Positions 8,358-18,036 of a DNA stretch of 64,000 nt are shown piece after piece. The stretch comes from Vogesella urethralis (GTDB taxonomy: Bacteria; Pseudomonadota; Gammaproteobacteria; Burkholderiales; Chromobacteriaceae). The first letter of the stretch is position 1. Every line of letters starts with the position of its first letter. The position numbers and the translations under genes were made by a program. The stretch spans positions 62,001-126,000 of the forward strand of contig NZ_VMDW02000066.1 of NCBI RefSeq assembly GCF_007644045.2, read 5' to 3'. A model generated the notes under the pieces. It ran no database searches, was not told where the DNA came from, and saw only the letters and a list, made by a program, of their open reading frames with translations.

Positions 8358-9311
8358 ATGCACATCCTGTTCATTGCCGACCCGCTGGAAAGCTTCAAGA
8401 TCCACAAGGACACCACCTTTGCCATGATGGAGGAAGCGCACAAGCGCAACCACGCCGTCTGGTTCTGCGAGGCGGCCGACCTGTACGTGGAAGGCGAGCG
8501 GGTGCTGACCGAGGCTTGCCCGGTATCGTTGACCGGCAAGGGGGGGAAAGAGTGGTTCAAGAAGGGCGAGCGCCAGCGCATGACGCTGCAGAATTTCTCT
8601 GCCGTCATCATGCGCAAGGACCCGCCATTCGACCTGGAATACCTGTACGCCACCCAACTGCTGACGCTGGCCGAGGCCCAGGGCGCCCGTGTGTTCAACC
8701 GCGGCCAGGCGCTGCGCGACTTCAACGAGAAGCTGGCGATCCTGAACTTTCCCGAACAGACCGCCCCCACCATGGTGACCTCGCGCCCGGACCGCTTGAA
8801 GCGCTTTGTGCGTCAGCACCAGGACGCCATCCTGAAGCCGCTGGACGGCATGGGCGGTAGCGGCATCTTCCGCGTCACGCCGGATGACCCCAACCTGAAC
8901 GTGATTATCGAAACCGTCAGCCACCACGGCACGCAAACCGTGATGGCGCAGCGCTACATCCCCGAGATCCGCGATGGCGACAAGCGTGTGCTGGTCATCG
9001 ATGGTGTACCGGTAGATTACTGCCTGGCGCGCATTCCGCAGAACGGCGAGACCCGTGGCAACCTGGCAGCCGGTGGCCGTGGCGAAGCCCGGCCGCTGAG
9101 CGAGCGCGATCGTGAGATCGCCACCGCACTGGCGCCGGAGCTGAAGCGCCGCGGCATCCTGCTGGCCGGGCTGGACGTGATCGGCAACTACCTTACCGAG
9201 GTCAACGTCACCAGCCCTACCTGCTTCCGCGAGATCATGGATCAGGCCGGCATCAACGTGGCGGGCCTCTTCATCGACGCGCTGGAGCGCGCCTGCGGGC
9301 ACGCGGCCTGA
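8358..9311 (+). CDS. gshB: Glutathione synthetase
   Basis: This ATP-grasp enzyme (317 aa, the usual length) adds glycine to gamma-glutamylcysteine. Recognisable parts are the start [20 protein letters not shown], the [18 protein letters not shown] segment, the ATP-binding region [15 protein letters not shown] and the C-terminal [12 protein letters not shown] metal/substrate segment. The ATG at 8358 is preceded by a weak ribosome site. The stop overlaps the apbE start (TGATG), so gshA, gshB, apbE and dgkA look co-transcribed. Confidence 0.95.
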   Translation: MHILFIADPLESFKIHKDTTFAMMEEAHKRNHAVWFCEAADLYVEGERVLTEACPVSLTGKGGKEWFKKGERQRMTLQNFSAVIMRKDPPFDLEYLYATQLLTLAEAQGARVFNRGQALRDFNEKLAILNFPEQTAPTMVTSRPDRLKRFVRQHQDAILKPLDGMGGSGIFRVTPDDPNLNVIIETVSHHGTQTVMAQRYIPEIRDGDKRVLVIDGVPVDYCLARIPQNGETRGNLAAGGRGEARPLSERDREIATALAPELKRRGILLAGLDVIGNYLTEVNVTSPTCFREIMDQAGINVAGLFIDALERACGHAA

Positions 9312-10372
9312 TGCGGCCAACCCGGCTATGGCAGGCGGCTTCGGCCGCCTTTGTCGTTTTGGTGCTGGCGGCGTGCCAGCGTGCGCCGGAGCCATGGCGT
9401 CAGGAAAGCTATGTGTTCGGTACCCGCGTGGAGCTGACGGTATACGACGCCAACCCGGCCCGCGCACAGCGCGCCGCGGCGGCGGTGCTGGCCGATCTGG
9501 ACGGGCTGCACCGCCAGCTGCACGCCTGGCAGCCGGGTGGCGAGGTGTACGCGGCCAACCTGGCCATCGCCAGCGGCGAACGCTTCACAGCCTCGCCGCG
9601 GCTGACCGACTTGCTGACCCAGGCGCAGCAACTGGAGGTACAGACAGACGGGCTGTTCTCGCCGGCCATCGGCGCGATGGTGGCGGCTTGGGGCTTCCAC
9701 GCAGAACAGTACGCCGCGCGCCTGCCGGCGGCCGACACGCTGGCCGACTTGGCGGCGGCCAGGCCGCGGATGGCGGATGTATTGCAGCAGGACGGTCGCT
9801 GGCTGAGTCGTAACCCTGCCGTGCAGCTGGATTTTGGCGGCATGGCCAAGGGCTGGGCGCTGGATCGCAGCCGGCAGCGCCTGCTTAAGGCTGGCATCAG
9901 CTCGGCATTGTTGAATATCGGCGGCAACGTCATTGCGCTGGGCAGCAAGCCGGGGGGCGAGCCGTGGCGGGTGGGCATCCGCCACCCGCGCCGGCCGGAG
10001 GCAATGGCCACCCTGGCGTTGGCCGACGGGGAGGCTATCGGTACGTCGGGTGACTATCAACGCTATTTCATGTTGAGTGGCCGGCGTTATTGCCACCTGA
10101 TCGACCCGCGCGACGCGCAAAGCCGCTGTGACGTACAATCCGTGTCCGTCATCAGCCGTCCCGGCCCGCGCGCCGGTTTGCTGTCTGATGTGGCGTCCAA
10201 ACCGATCTATTTTGCCGGGCCGCGCGCCGCGCCGCGCTACGCGGACCGCTTTGGGTTGGCCGGCTGGCTGCTGATCGATGCCCGCGGCGAGGCCTGGCTG
10301 CCTGCCGGTCTGGCATCGCGCCTGCAGTGGCAAGGCCCGCCACCCAGAACCCACCACACAGGAACACCATGA
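9311..10372 (+). CDS. apbE: FAD:protein FMN transferase, ApbE family lipoprotein
   Basis: ApbE (353 aa) covalently attaches FMN to threonine residues of exported flavoproteins such as Rnf/Nqr subunits or FMN-dependent reductases, outside the inner membrane. A lipobox (VLVLAACQRA) marks it as a lipoprotein. Family motifs are FGTRVELTVYD near the start, VQLDFGGMAKGWALD and LLNIGGNVIALGSKP in the middle, and CHLIDPRDAQSRCDVQSVSV near the end. It overlaps gshB by one base and dgkA by four (ATGA). Its start codon lies inside a copy of the TGCGGCCAAC word. The flavinylated target is not in the window. Confidence 0.93.
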   Translation: MRPTRLWQAASAAFVVLVLAACQRAPEPWRQESYVFGTRVELTVYDANPARAQRAAAAVLADLDGLHRQLHAWQPGGEVYAANLAIASGERFTASPRLTDLLTQAQQLEVQTDGLFSPAIGAMVAAWGFHAEQYAARLPAADTLADLAAARPRMADVLQQDGRWLSRNPAVQLDFGGMAKGWALDRSRQRLLKAGISSALLNIGGNVIALGSKPGGEPWRVGIRHPRRPEAMATLALADGEAIGTSGDYQRYFMLSGRRYCHLIDPRDAQSRCDVQSVSVISRPGPRAGLLSDVASKPIYFAGPRAAPRYADRFGLAGWLLIDARGEAWLPAGLASRLQWQGPPPRTHHTGTP

Positions 10373-10752
10373 GCTTGCACCAGGAAAGCCCGTTCAAGGG
10401 CAAAACCGGCGTCAAACGCTTGATCAATGCCTTTGGCTATTCGCTGGACGGCTTGCGTGCCGCGTTCCGGCACGAAGACGCTTTCCGTCAACTGACCCTG
10501 CTCGCCATCGTACTGATCCCGCTGGCGCTGTTTGTGGTGCCTGCCTCGCCACTGGCGCGGGCACTGCTGGTGGCGTGCTCGCTGGCGACGCTGATCATCG
10601 AGCTGTTCAATTCGGCGATCGAGGCGGCAGTGGACCATACGTCGCTGGAGCGTCACCCGCTGGCCAAGCGCGCCAAGGACATGGGTAGTGCTGCTCAGCT
10701 GCTGGGCCTGGTCAATCTGGCGCTGGTGTGGGGGTTGGTGCTGCTGGGTTGA
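10369..10752 (+). CDS. dgkA: Diacylglycerol kinase, small membrane type
   Basis: This integral membrane protein (127 aa, normal for the family) phosphorylates diacylglycerol to phosphatidic acid. Three hydrophobic segments are visible after an amphipathic N-terminus, and the catalytic ELFNSAIEAAVD motif matches the DgkA consensus. The ATG at 10369 overlaps the apbE stop as ATGA and is preceded by AGGAA. The next gene is convergent, and the two stop codons are one base apart. Confidence 0.94.
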   Translation: MSLHQESPFKGKTGVKRLINAFGYSLDGLRAAFRHEDAFRQLTLLAIVLIPLALFVVPASPLARALLVACSLATLIIELFNSAIEAAVDHTSLERHPLAKRAKDMGSAAQLLGLVNLALVWGLVLLG

Positions 10753-10753
10753 G

Positions 10754-12070
10754 TTACTCGCGCTGGCTATCGTTGGACAGGGCGGCGATATGGCTGGTGG
10801 CTTGCTGGGTGCGCTCGGCCAATTTGCGTACTTCGTCGGCCACCACCGCAAAGCCGCGCCCGCTTTCGCCTACTCTGGCTGCTTCGATGGCGGCGTTCAG
10901 TGCCAGCAGGTTGGTCTGATCCGATATGTCGCGGATGATGGCCACCAGCGCTTCTACCTGCCGGTAGTTGTCCCGCACCCGCTGCAGGTGCGCTTGCTCG
11001 CGCTGATGCAGTGTGGCTTGCATCTTCAGCGCATCGATATCTGTCAGCGCGCCCACCACGCGTAACGGGGTGCCGTCGGCGGCCCGCCGCGTTTGCCCCT
11101 TGGCGCGAAACCAGCGGTACTCCCCGTTTTTCAGCATCAGCCGGTAGTCGATATCGTAGGGGGTATCGCCGCTGCGATCCATCAGGTGCGCCTTGAAGGC
11201 GGTAAACACCCGCTCGCGGTCTTCCGGGTGCAGTCGCGATGCCCAGCTGTCCAGCACGTTGGGGAAGTCGTGTTCGTCACTGAAGCCCAGCAGGTGCCGG
11301 AACTGGTCCGACCACCAGAACGGGTTGGCCGCATTGACCGGGTCGCCGGCGATGACTTCCATGTCCCACAGCCCGTCCGATAGCATGGCGGTAGCCAGTT
11401 CGAAGCGGGTCATCGTGGTCTGCAACGCTTGTTCCTGTTCGCGTTGCTGCTGGATATCAGTGAGTGCGCCGGCAACGCGCAGCGGCCGGCCCAGGGCATC
11501 GCGCTTGGTTTCGCCCCGTGCACGAAACCAGCGGTATTCTCCGCATTTCAACTGCAGACGATAGATGACGTCGTATGGTGTCTGGCCACTGGTGTCGTAC
11601 AGGTGGCGCTGGAACGCCGCTAGCGTTTTGTCGCGATCTTCGGGATGCAGGCGGGACGACCAGCTACCCAGCACGTCGGGAAAATCGCGTTCATCCTGGA
11701 AACCCAGCATGCGGCGGAAAACTTGCGACCACCAGAACGGGTAGTCGTCCCCCAGCGGCCGTTCCGGTGTCAGCTCCATGTCCCACAGCCCGTCGGCCGT
11801 GGCTTCCTGCATCAGCTCCATGCGCTCATACAGACGTTGTTGTTCCCGGCTGAGCTCGGACTGCAGCCGTTGCTGGCGTTGCAGGCTGCTCTCCAGCGCT
11901 TGCTGTAGCTTGGCCAATTCGTGCTGTTGCCAGGAGAGTGCTGTCACGATGACCCGGTAGCGTTGCATGGGGTCCCCTGCTGGGGTGGCAGGCAGGTGAA
12001 GCAGGGTTTCCAGTTCGGCGGCCACGTCATTCAGTGTTGGACCGGCGGGTTTGAAAAGGCGGGCGAGCAT
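10754..12070 (-). CDS. Soluble tandem-PAS protein with a minimal chemoreceptor signalling tip
   Basis: The protein (438 aa) has a helical N-terminus, two PAS domains (about residues 90-205 and 215-330) and a C-terminal MCP hairpin tip ([20 protein letters not shown], then [18 protein letters not shown]). There is no transmembrane segment, so it should be cytoplasmic. The two PAS domains are clearly a recent duplication: both contain GLWDME, PFWWS, FRxx[19 protein letters not shown] and VxGALTDI at matching places. The signalling hairpin is very short and the protein ends about 20 residues after the tip, without methylation helices. It may bind CheA/CheW or act in a local cluster. A classical ligand-sensing receptor is unlikely. 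Confidence 0.85.
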   Translation of the reverse strand: MLARLFKPAGPTLNDVAAELETLLHLPATPAGDPMQRYRVIVTALSWQQHELAKLQQALESSLQRQQRLQSELSREQQRLYERMELMQEATADGLWDMELTPERPLGDDYPFWWSQVFRRMLGFQDERDFPDVLGSWSSRLHPEDRDKTLAAFQRHLYDTSGQTPYDVIYRLQLKCGEYRWFRARGETKRDALGRPLRVAGALTDIQQQREQEQALQTTMTRFELATAMLSDGLWDMEVIAGDPVNAANPFWWSDQFRHLLGFSDEHDFPNVLDSWASRLHPEDRERVFTAFKAHLMDRSGDTPYDIDYRLMLKNGEYRWFRAKGQTRRAADGTPLRVVGALTDIDALKMQATLHQREQAHLQRVRDNYRQVEALVAIIRDISDQTNLLALNAAIEAARVGESGRGFAVVADEVRKLAERTQQATSHIAALSNDSQRE

Positions 12071-12192
12071 GGCGTTCTCCCAAGGTGGTTCCCGGGCGCC
12101 GGGGTGGCGCTGTGAGAGCCATTATGGGAGGGGGGCGAGGTCTTCTTTAAATGCCTTGGTGCTGGTTTATTTGTTTCGATAGGGGTAAATCG

Positions 12193-12603
12193 TCACACTT
12201 GGCCCTCGCTGCCCGGGGCCTGGCGGCGGTACAGCAGGCCGGGAAACACACGGATCATGCCGCGTTCCTGCGGCACTTCACCTTCCTTGCCGACCAGTTC
12301 CCAGGTGGAGTCCCGCGCTTGCAGGATGCGGTATACCGGGGTGCCGGCTTGGTACCACAACAGCTGGCTGCCGTGAAAGTAGTCCAGCGGCAGTAGCGGG
12401 CGATCTTCCTGCACAAACATTGCCAGCGTGGCCGGCGCCAGTTCGGCAATCTGCTCGCGGTCGGCCAGCCAGATGGCGGCCATCATCACCAGGAAGGAAA
12501 CAGACAGTAGCGGCCATGCGCCGCCAATGGCAAAAACGACGGCAAGCACACTGCCGCCCGTGAATAAGAAATGGCTTTTCATGATGGGTGTATCCGCAGG
12601 CAT
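12193..12603 (-). CDS. Small membrane protein of unknown function
   Basis: I do not recognise this protein (136 aa, or 129 aa if the in-frame ATG at 12582 is used). Residues from about 8 to 45 are hydrophobic and would form two transmembrane helices (FLFTGGSVLAVVFAIGGAWP, then LLSVSFLVMMAAIWLA). The remaining 90 residues are soluble and contain LLWYQAGTPVYRILQARD. No signal for an enzyme is visible. It lies alone on the minus strand between topA and the PAS-MCP gene. Codon use looks like that of its neighbours, which supports it being real. Confidence 0.6.
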   Translation of the reverse strand: MPADTPIMKSHFLFTGGSVLAVVFAIGGAWPLLSVSFLVMMAAIWLADREQIAELAPATLAMFVQEDRPLLPLDYFHGSQLLWYQAGTPVYRILQARDSTWELVGKEGEVPQERGMIRVFPGLLYRRQAPGSEGQV

Positions 12604-12813
12604 GCCCGGATAGGGCGCCTTGATCTGATGTGTGGCGCGACTGACGGGCGCGCTTTAGCCCGGTAGGGCGTCCGTCTGGCAAGCCCGGTAAGGGTTGCCT
12701 GGCCTGTTGGCCTGTGGCGGGCGACTGCGGTGTGAATGATAGTGATTTTTTGCCATGATTTCAGAATGAAATCAGGTGTTTAGCTATCTGTCTGGCGTGA
12801 AATGCACGCGGGC
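12604..12813. other. Intergenic region, no gene seen
   Basis: About 210 bases lie between the small membrane protein start and the topA terminator. A moderately AT-rich patch at 12730-12790 contains a short dyad around TGATTTCAGAATGAAATCA. It may hold the promoter of the small membrane protein gene. I see no coding potential. Confidence 0.4.
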
Positions 12814-12847
12814 AGCAAACAAAAACGCCAGCCCGTAGGCTGGCGTT
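12814..12847 (-). terminator. Rho-independent terminator of topA
   Basis: On the minus strand a 10-bp stem (AACGCCAGCC and its complement, 4-base loop) is followed by TTTTGTTTG. It lies 36 bases after the topA stop. Confidence 0.9.
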
Positions 12848-12883
12848 GGTGAACGACGATAGTGACTGTCTTGCTGTTCAGGC

Positions 12884-15178
12884 TCAGGCCTCGGCCTTGC
12901 CTTCCGGCGGCGCAATCTGCTCGGCGTAGCCGCATTCTTTCTGCGGGCACACTTTTTCGGTACCGCGACGCTTGGTGGTCTTCAGCGTCAGGATAGGCCA
13001 GTTGCACTTGGGGCAGGGCTCGGCGATCGGCGGGTTCCAGGTAGCGTATTTGCACTTGGGGTAGGTATTGCAGCTGTAGAACAGCTTGCCGTAACGGCTC
13101 TTGCGTTCGATCAGGCTGCCGGTCTTGCATTCCGGGCACTGCACGCCGGTATCGCGCGGTTTTTCCAGCGGTTCGATGTGCTTGCACTTCGGATAGTTGG
13201 CGCAGCCGATGAACTTGCCAAAACGCCCTTTCTTGATGTGCAGCTCGCCGCCGCACTCCGGGCAGGTGCGGTCTTCGATGACGGTCGGTGCTTCCGCTTC
13301 GGCGGCGGCTTGCTCGGCGGTTTCGCCTACGTTGCGGGTGTAGTCGCAATCAGGGTAGCCGGTGCAGGCGATGAAGCGGCCGCGTTTGCCGAACTTGATC
13401 GACAGCGGTTTGCTGCACTTCGGGCAGGCTTCGTCCAGGCTTTCGGTGGTGACTTCGGCGCGGGAAATGCCTTCTTTTTCGGTGATCTGCTTGGAAAAGC
13501 CTTTCCAGAAGCTATCCATCACCGGTACCCACTGCCGGCTGCCGCTGGCAATTTCATCCAGCTGGTTTTCCAGCTTGGCGGTGAAGTTGTAGTCCACGTA
13601 CTGGGCGAAGTGTTCGGTGAGGAACTTGTTGACGATGTCGCCGGTATCGGTGGGGAAGAAGCGCTTCTTGTCGATGATGACGTATTCGCGGTCCTTCAGC
13701 GTGGAGATGATGCTGGCGTAGGTAGACGGCCGGCCGATGCCGAATTCTTCCAGCGCTTTCACCAGGCTGGCTTCGGAGAAGCGTGGCGGCGGCTGGGTAA
13801 AGTGCTGTTCGCCGTACAGTTTGTCTACCGGCAGGCTTTCGCCTTCGGTCAGCAGCGGCAGCTTGGCGTTTTCCTCGTCTTCGGCGTCATCGACGTCTTC
13901 TTCGTACACCGACAGGAAGCCGGCAAACACCAGTACCTGGCCGCTGGCGCGGAAGACGCCCTGGCCGACGTGGATGTCGATGCTGGTAGTGTCGAACTTG
14001 GCCGGCGCCATCTGGCAGGCCAGCGTACGTTTCCAGATCATGTCGTACAGCTTGAACTGGTCGGTGGTCAGGAACGGCTTTACCGACTCCGGCGTGCGCA
14101 GGATGGACGTGGGGCGGATTGCCTCGTGCGCTTCCTGGGCATTCTTGGATTTGTTCTTGTAGCTGACGGCGTTCTTCGGCAGGTGCTCGGCGTCAAAGCG
14201 TTCGCCGATATAGCCGCGGATTTCTTCTACCGCTTCATTGGCGAGCGCCACCGAGTCGGTACGCATATAGGTGATCAGACCGACGGTACCCTGGCCGATA
14301 TCGATACCTTCGTACAGCTGCTGCGCGGTCCGCATGGTGCGGTCGGTGGTCATGCCCAGCTTGCGCACGGCTTCCTGTTGCAGCGTCGAGGTAGTGAACG
14401 GCGCGGCAGGGCTGCGCGATTTCTTTTTCTTCTCGATGCTGGCGACGCTGGCGTCGTGGCCGGCCAGCAAGCCCAAGATGCGGCTTTGTTCCGCCTCGTT
14501 GGGGATGTCGAACTGCTCCAGCTTTTTGCCGGCAAACTGGGTCAGCTTGGCGCTGAACTTGGTGCGGCTCTTGTGGCTGTCCAGGTGGACGGTCCAGTAC
14601 TCCTGCTCGACGAAGGCCTTGATCTCGTTTTCACGTTCGCAGATCAGGCGCAGCGCCGGGCTTTGTACGCGGCCGGCGGACAGGCCGCGGCGGATCTTCT
14701 TCCACAGCAGCGGCGACAGATTGAAGCCCACCAGGTAGTCCAGCGCGCGGCGTGCCTGCTGCGCGTCTACCAGGTCTTGTGCGATGGCACGCGGGTTGGC
14801 AATGGCTTCCAGTACCGCGTTTTTGGTGATCTCGTGGAACACCACGCGCTGTGCGGTACGGTCCTTCAACAGCTTTTTCTTGTTGAGGATTTCCACCAGG
14901 TGCCAGGAAATGGCTTCGCCTTCGCGGTCCGGGTCAGTTGCCAGGTAGACATGGTCCACCTTGCCCACGGCCTCGACGATGGCGTCCACGTGCTTGCTGT
15001 TGCGCGCAATCAGCTGGTACTTCATCGCGAAGTCTTTTTCCGGGTCCACGGCGCCGTTTTTCGGCACCAGGTCGCGGACGTGACCGTAGGAGGCCAGGAC
15101 TTCGAAGTCTGGGCCCAGATATTTTTTCAGCGTTTTCGCCTTGGACGGCGATTCGACGATCAGGAGACTGGAGGGCAT
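12884..15178 (-). CDS. topA: DNA topoisomerase I
   Basis: This type IA topoisomerase (764 aa) relaxes negative supercoils. The start MPSSLLIVESPSKAKTLKKY at 15178 gives the canonical TOPRIM N-terminus; a longer frame to 15238 adds an unlikely leader. The acidic TOPRIM residues appear in YLATDPDREGEAISWHL and the active-site tyrosine in GLITYMRTDS. The C-terminus carries four zinc-ribbon repeats, each starting CPxC (CPKCSKPLS, CPECGGELH, CPECKTGSL, CPKCNWPIL). The order topA-smg-dprA is conserved in beta-proteobacteria. Confidence 0.97.
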   Translation of the reverse strand: MPSSLLIVESPSKAKTLKKYLGPDFEVLASYGHVRDLVPKNGAVDPEKDFAMKYQLIARNSKHVDAIVEAVGKVDHVYLATDPDREGEAISWHLVEILNKKKLLKDRTAQRVVFHEITKNAVLEAIANPRAIAQDLVDAQQARRALDYLVGFNLSPLLWKKIRRGLSAGRVQSPALRLICERENEIKAFVEQEYWTVHLDSHKSRTKFSAKLTQFAGKKLEQFDIPNEAEQSRILGLLAGHDASVASIEKKKKSRSPAAPFTTSTLQQEAVRKLGMTTDRTMRTAQQLYEGIDIGQGTVGLITYMRTDSVALANEAVEEIRGYIGERFDAEHLPKNAVSYKNKSKNAQEAHEAIRPTSILRTPESVKPFLTTDQFKLYDMIWKRTLACQMAPAKFDTTSIDIHVGQGVFRASGQVLVFAGFLSVYEEDVDDAEDEENAKLPLLTEGESLPVDKLYGEQHFTQPPPRFSEASLVKALEEFGIGRPSTYASIISTLKDREYVIIDKKRFFPTDTGDIVNKFLTEHFAQYVDYNFTAKLENQLDEIASGSRQWVPVMDSFWKGFSKQITEKEGISRAEVTTESLDEACPKCSKPLSIKFGKRGRFIACTGYPDCDYTRNVGETAEQAAAEAEAPTVIEDRTCPECGGELHIKKGRFGKFIGCANYPKCKHIEPLEKPRDTGVQCPECKTGSLIERKSRYGKLFYSCNTYPKCKYATWNPPIAEPCPKCNWPILTLKTTKRRGTEKVCPQKECGYAEQIAPPEGKAEA

Positions 15179-15229
15179 GTCTGCTTTGTTTTCGGTAGCA
15201 CGCCACGTGGCGCGACATATTGTGTATTC

Positions 15230-15266
15230 ATCAAACAAAACAAGAGCGCAAGGTTTTGCGCTCTTG
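15230..15266 (-). terminator. Rho-independent terminator of smg
   Basis: An 11-bp perfect stem (CAAGAGCGCAA with its complement, 4-base loop) is followed on the minus strand by TTTTGTTTG. It separates smg from topA. Confidence 0.85.
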
Positions 15267-15280
15267 TCGAGTCAACACGC

Positions 15281-15290
15281 TGCGGCCAAC
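15281..15290 (+). repeat. Uptake-sequence-like repeat word, between smg and topA
   Basis: An exact TGCGGCCAAC followed by CTTG lies in the smg-topA gap, beside the smg terminator. Confidence 0.6.
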
Positions 15291-15312
15291 CTTGATGGCG
15301 CGCAGCGCGGTT

Positions 15313-15771
15313 TCATTGCATGGTGGGTTCGCCGTGCAGGGCGGACAGCAGGTCTTCGCCCACCAGTACCGGTAGTTCTGCACGCTGCGCCCACAACACC
15401 ATCAGGGCGGCCAGCTTGGCGGTAGGCAGCGTGATCTCGTCGTCCGGCATGGCCAGCAGGCGGTCGATCAGCATCTCTCGCTGCGCCGGCGACAGCGCGC
15501 CGTTGGATTCCAGGAACACAATCAGACCGCGCACGTCGCAGGGCAAGCGTGACACTTCGTAATCATGGAATACGCGCAGGCCGCTGCCTTCGTTGGCACC
15601 CAGATAGGCACCTTCGTTCAGCTCGTTCAGGCCGTCCAGCCAGTCGAGGGCATCGCTGATTTCGTCGTTTTCGAAACCGGCAGCCGCCAACTGGCGACCC
15701 AGGTCATCACGCGGGGGGCAATGATCAGGGTCATTGAATTCTTCAAGCAAAAAGGCGAGAACGTCAAACAT
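15313..15771 (-). CDS. smg: Smg family protein (DUF494)
   Basis: The protein (152 aa) belongs to the Smg/DUF494 family, which usually sits next to dprA/smf and topA or def. The start MFDVLAFLLEEFNDPDHCPP and the following segment (LAAAGFENDEISDALDWLDGL) are typical of the family. Its biochemical role is unknown. It is small, acidic and presumably cytoplasmic. It lies 26 bases downstream of dprA, on the same strand, and ends in its own terminator. Confidence 0.92.
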   Translation of the reverse strand: MFDVLAFLLEEFNDPDHCPPRDDLGRQLAAAGFENDEISDALDWLDGLNELNEGAYLGANEGSGLRVFHDYEVSRLPCDVRGLIVFLESNGALSPAQREMLIDRLLAMPDDEITLPTAKLAALMVLWAQRAELPVLVGEDLLSALHGEPTMQ

Positions 15772-15797
15772 CTATAGGAATCGTTTTGTTGTAAGGG

Positions 15798-16919
15798 CTA
15801 GGGGGCTGGGGCCCGGCGTTGGTAACGCCCGCCTGGCATGCTGTCGACATGGCCGAGGAGTTCGAGCTCGAGAAGCATCGCGTAAACCTCCCCCGGCGTC
15901 AACCCGAGTCGGGCGCCCAGCATGTCGGCGTCTACCGGATCGTAACCGATGGCGTCCATGACAGCCTGCTGCGGGTGAGCAAGGCGGGCGGCGCGGTTGT
16001 GGCTTGCATCGCGCGGGGCGTCAACGGTGGTGGCGGGCGGTGGCGGTGCCGCCGGGCGGCCGATTTCGTCCAGTACGTCGTCTACGGTTTCCACCAAACG
16101 GGCGCCTTCCTTGATCAGACGGTGGCAGCCCCGAGCTTGCGGGTTAAGGATGGAGCCGGGGATGGCCATCACCTCGCGTCCGGCTTCCAGCGCCTGACGT
16201 GCGGTGATCAGCGAGCCGCTTTGCAAGGTGGCTTCTACCACCAGGCAGCCGCGCGACAGGCCGGCGATGATGCGGTTACGGCGTGGAAAGTGCTGCGCCA
16301 GCGGGCCCATGCCCAGCGCAAACTCGGACAGGATCAAGCCCTGCTCGGCAATCTGGTGCGCCAGTTGGCGGTTGCTGGCCGGGTAGACGCGGTCGATGCC
16401 GGTGCCGATCACGGCGATGGTATGGCCGCCGGCTTGCAGTGCGCCTTCGTGGGCGGCGGCGTCGATACCGCCAGCCAGACCGCTGACGATGGTGTAGCCC
16501 TGTGCGGCCAACCTGCGGGCAAAGGTGCGGGCGTGCTCTTCGCCTTGTGGCGTGGCGTTGCGGCTGCCGACGATGGCCAGCATCGGGGTGGCCAGCAGCT
16601 CGCGCCGGCCGCGGGCAAACAGCAACGGCGGTGCCGCGCCGGCTTCGGCCAGCTGGCAGGGGTAGTCGTCGTCGTTCAGGGTTAGCAGGCTGCAGCCGGG
16701 CAGCTGCGCCCACGCCAGCGCCGCGTCGGCACTTTGCTGCGCCAGTTCGCTACCCAGGGTATCGATTGCCTCGCCGTCGAGGATGCCGGCCAGCTGGCTG
16801 CGGTTGGCCGCCAGCGCGGCACCGGCACTGCCAAAGCGCTGGATCAGCTGCAAAAAGCGCTGCGGCCCGATGCCGGGTGACAGCGCCAGCCGCAGCCAGT
16901 CGTGTTGTGCCTCGCTCAT
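15798..16919 (-). CDS. dprA: DNA processing protein DprA (Smf)
   Basis: DprA (373 aa) binds incoming single-stranded DNA during natural transformation and loads RecA. The sequence has an N-terminal helical part, the Rossmann-like core (LAIVGSRNATPQGEEHARTF, then VSGLAGGIDAAAHEGAL and FPRRNRIIAGLSRGCLVVEA) and a C-terminal winged-helix DML1 domain. The start overlaps the stop of the upstream LysM gene as ATGA. Its presence fits natural competence in this organism and is relevant to the abundant uptake-like repeat, although dprA also occurs in bacteria not known to be competent. Confidence 0.95.
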   Translation of the reverse strand: MSEAQHDWLRLALSPGIGPQRFLQLIQRFGSAGAALAANRSQLAGILDGEAIDTLGSELAQQSADAALAWAQLPGCSLLTLNDDDYPCQLAEAGAAPPLLFARGRRELLATPMLAIVGSRNATPQGEEHARTFARRLAAQGYTIVSGLAGGIDAAAHEGALQAGGHTIAVIGTGIDRVYPASNRQLAHQIAEQGLILSEFALGMGPLAQHFPRRNRIIAGLSRGCLVVEATLQSGSLITARQALEAGREVMAIPGSILNPQARGCHRLIKEGARLVETVDDVLDEIGRPAAPPPPATTVDAPRDASHNRAARLAHPQQAVMDAIGYDPVDADMLGARLGLTPGEVYAMLLELELLGHVDSMPGGRYQRRAPAP

Positions 16920-17929
16920 TCCGGTTTGGCGATGCGGTCGCCCACGATCACCGGCTGCGTGGCGGCGACAACCAAGGCGTAGGCTGCCTTGTTGAACACG
17001 CGGTACACAATCAGCTGCCCCACTTGTTCGGTAGGCAGCGGTGCCATCTGTTTGGGCGCCAGCTCGATCATGCGCGGGGCACGGTAGATGCCGAAGACAT
17101 GGCCGACTTCCACGCCGTCGCGCAGGCCGCGGTTGATCACCACGTTGTAGTTCTGCCCGATTTCGTTGACGCCGTTATAGGCGCTGATGACCTTGCCCTG
17201 CAGCGTTTCCGGCGCTTCGTGCGGTACGTACTGCAGCACCGGGCCCTGGTTGCGCTTCATCAGGCGGTCGCCCACCAGCACTTCCTCGGCGGTTTTGGTC
17301 ACGATCAGCGTGCTGATGCTGTCCAGTTTTTTCACGTTCAACTCGCCACCGTAGGTCAGCTCGTAGCCCAGCACTTCCTTGGTGTCGGGGTCACTGAGGG
17401 TACGGCCCAAGCGGTACGATTGCCAGGTGCCGCCGGCATCCAGGCCCTGTGCATAGGCAATGTCGGTGCCAGACAGAATGACGCGCTTGTCCTGGCCGGC
17501 CACGATGCGTGGTGCCTTGGTATATTCGGCCGGGTCGTCCAGCAACAGCGGCCGCGCCAGGAACGGCTCGATCATTCTGGCCGGGATGGTGTTGATGGCG
17601 GCATCCAGTTGCTCGGTACGCACGCGGGGCGACAGTTTTACCTCGCGGGTGCCTTCACGACGCAACACCGGTTGGCCGTCTACCATGTCCAGCACCAGGG
17701 TTTCACCGGGGAAAATCAGGTGCGGATTGCGAATCTCCTCCTGGTTCATGTGCCATAGCTGTGGCCATTTCCACGGCGATTTCAGATATTTGGCGGAGAT
17801 GTCCCACAGCGTATCGCCCCGCTTCACCACATAGCGTTGCGGCGCGTCCTCGCGCAGGGCCAGCGTATCGGCCACGGCGGGGACAGACAGGCCAAGGGCC
17901 AAGAGTAGCGATATAATAGGTTTAAACAT
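16916..17929 (-). CDS. LysM-domain exported protein
   Basis: The protein (337 aa) has a signal peptide (MFKPIISLLLALGLSVPAVA) followed at about residue 30 by a LysM domain (RYVVKRGDTLWDISAKYLKS, then NPHLIFPGETLVL). It is therefore exported and probably binds peptidoglycan. The rest (about 240 residues) has no motif I recognise. The ATG at 17929 is preferred over a GTG at 17956 because it starts the signal peptide directly. The gene overlaps dprA by four bases and is divergent from def, an arrangement seen widely in beta-proteobacteria. Confidence 0.88.
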   Translation of the reverse strand: MFKPIISLLLALGLSVPAVADTLALREDAPQRYVVKRGDTLWDISAKYLKSPWKWPQLWHMNQEEIRNPHLIFPGETLVLDMVDGQPVLRREGTREVKLSPRVRTEQLDAAINTIPARMIEPFLARPLLLDDPAEYTKAPRIVAGQDKRVILSGTDIAYAQGLDAGGTWQSYRLGRTLSDPDTKEVLGYELTYGGELNVKKLDSISTLIVTKTAEEVLVGDRLMKRNQGPVLQYVPHEAPETLQGKVISAYNGVNEIGQNYNVVINRGLRDGVEVGHVFGIYRAPRMIELAPKQMAPLPTEQVGQLIVYRVFNKAAYALVVAATQPVIVGDRIAKPE

Positions 17930-18036
17930 CAAAAAGTGACCCCATTTGACCGGCACTTGAGAAAACGGCTAACCGGATGTCGGCAACATTATCATTCTGC
18001 CTGTCGCCATCCCACAACTGGAAATCTGTTCGCATC

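Noticed and set aside
12193..12682. Alternative overlapping frames on the minus strand around the small membrane protein
   Set aside because: Only the 12193-12603 frame gives coherent hydrophobic helices; the others are Arg/His-rich shadows.
13178..15295. Long open frame on the plus strand opposite topA
   Set aside because: It is a composition shadow of topA, with low-complexity Gly/Val/Phe-rich translation and no family resemblance.
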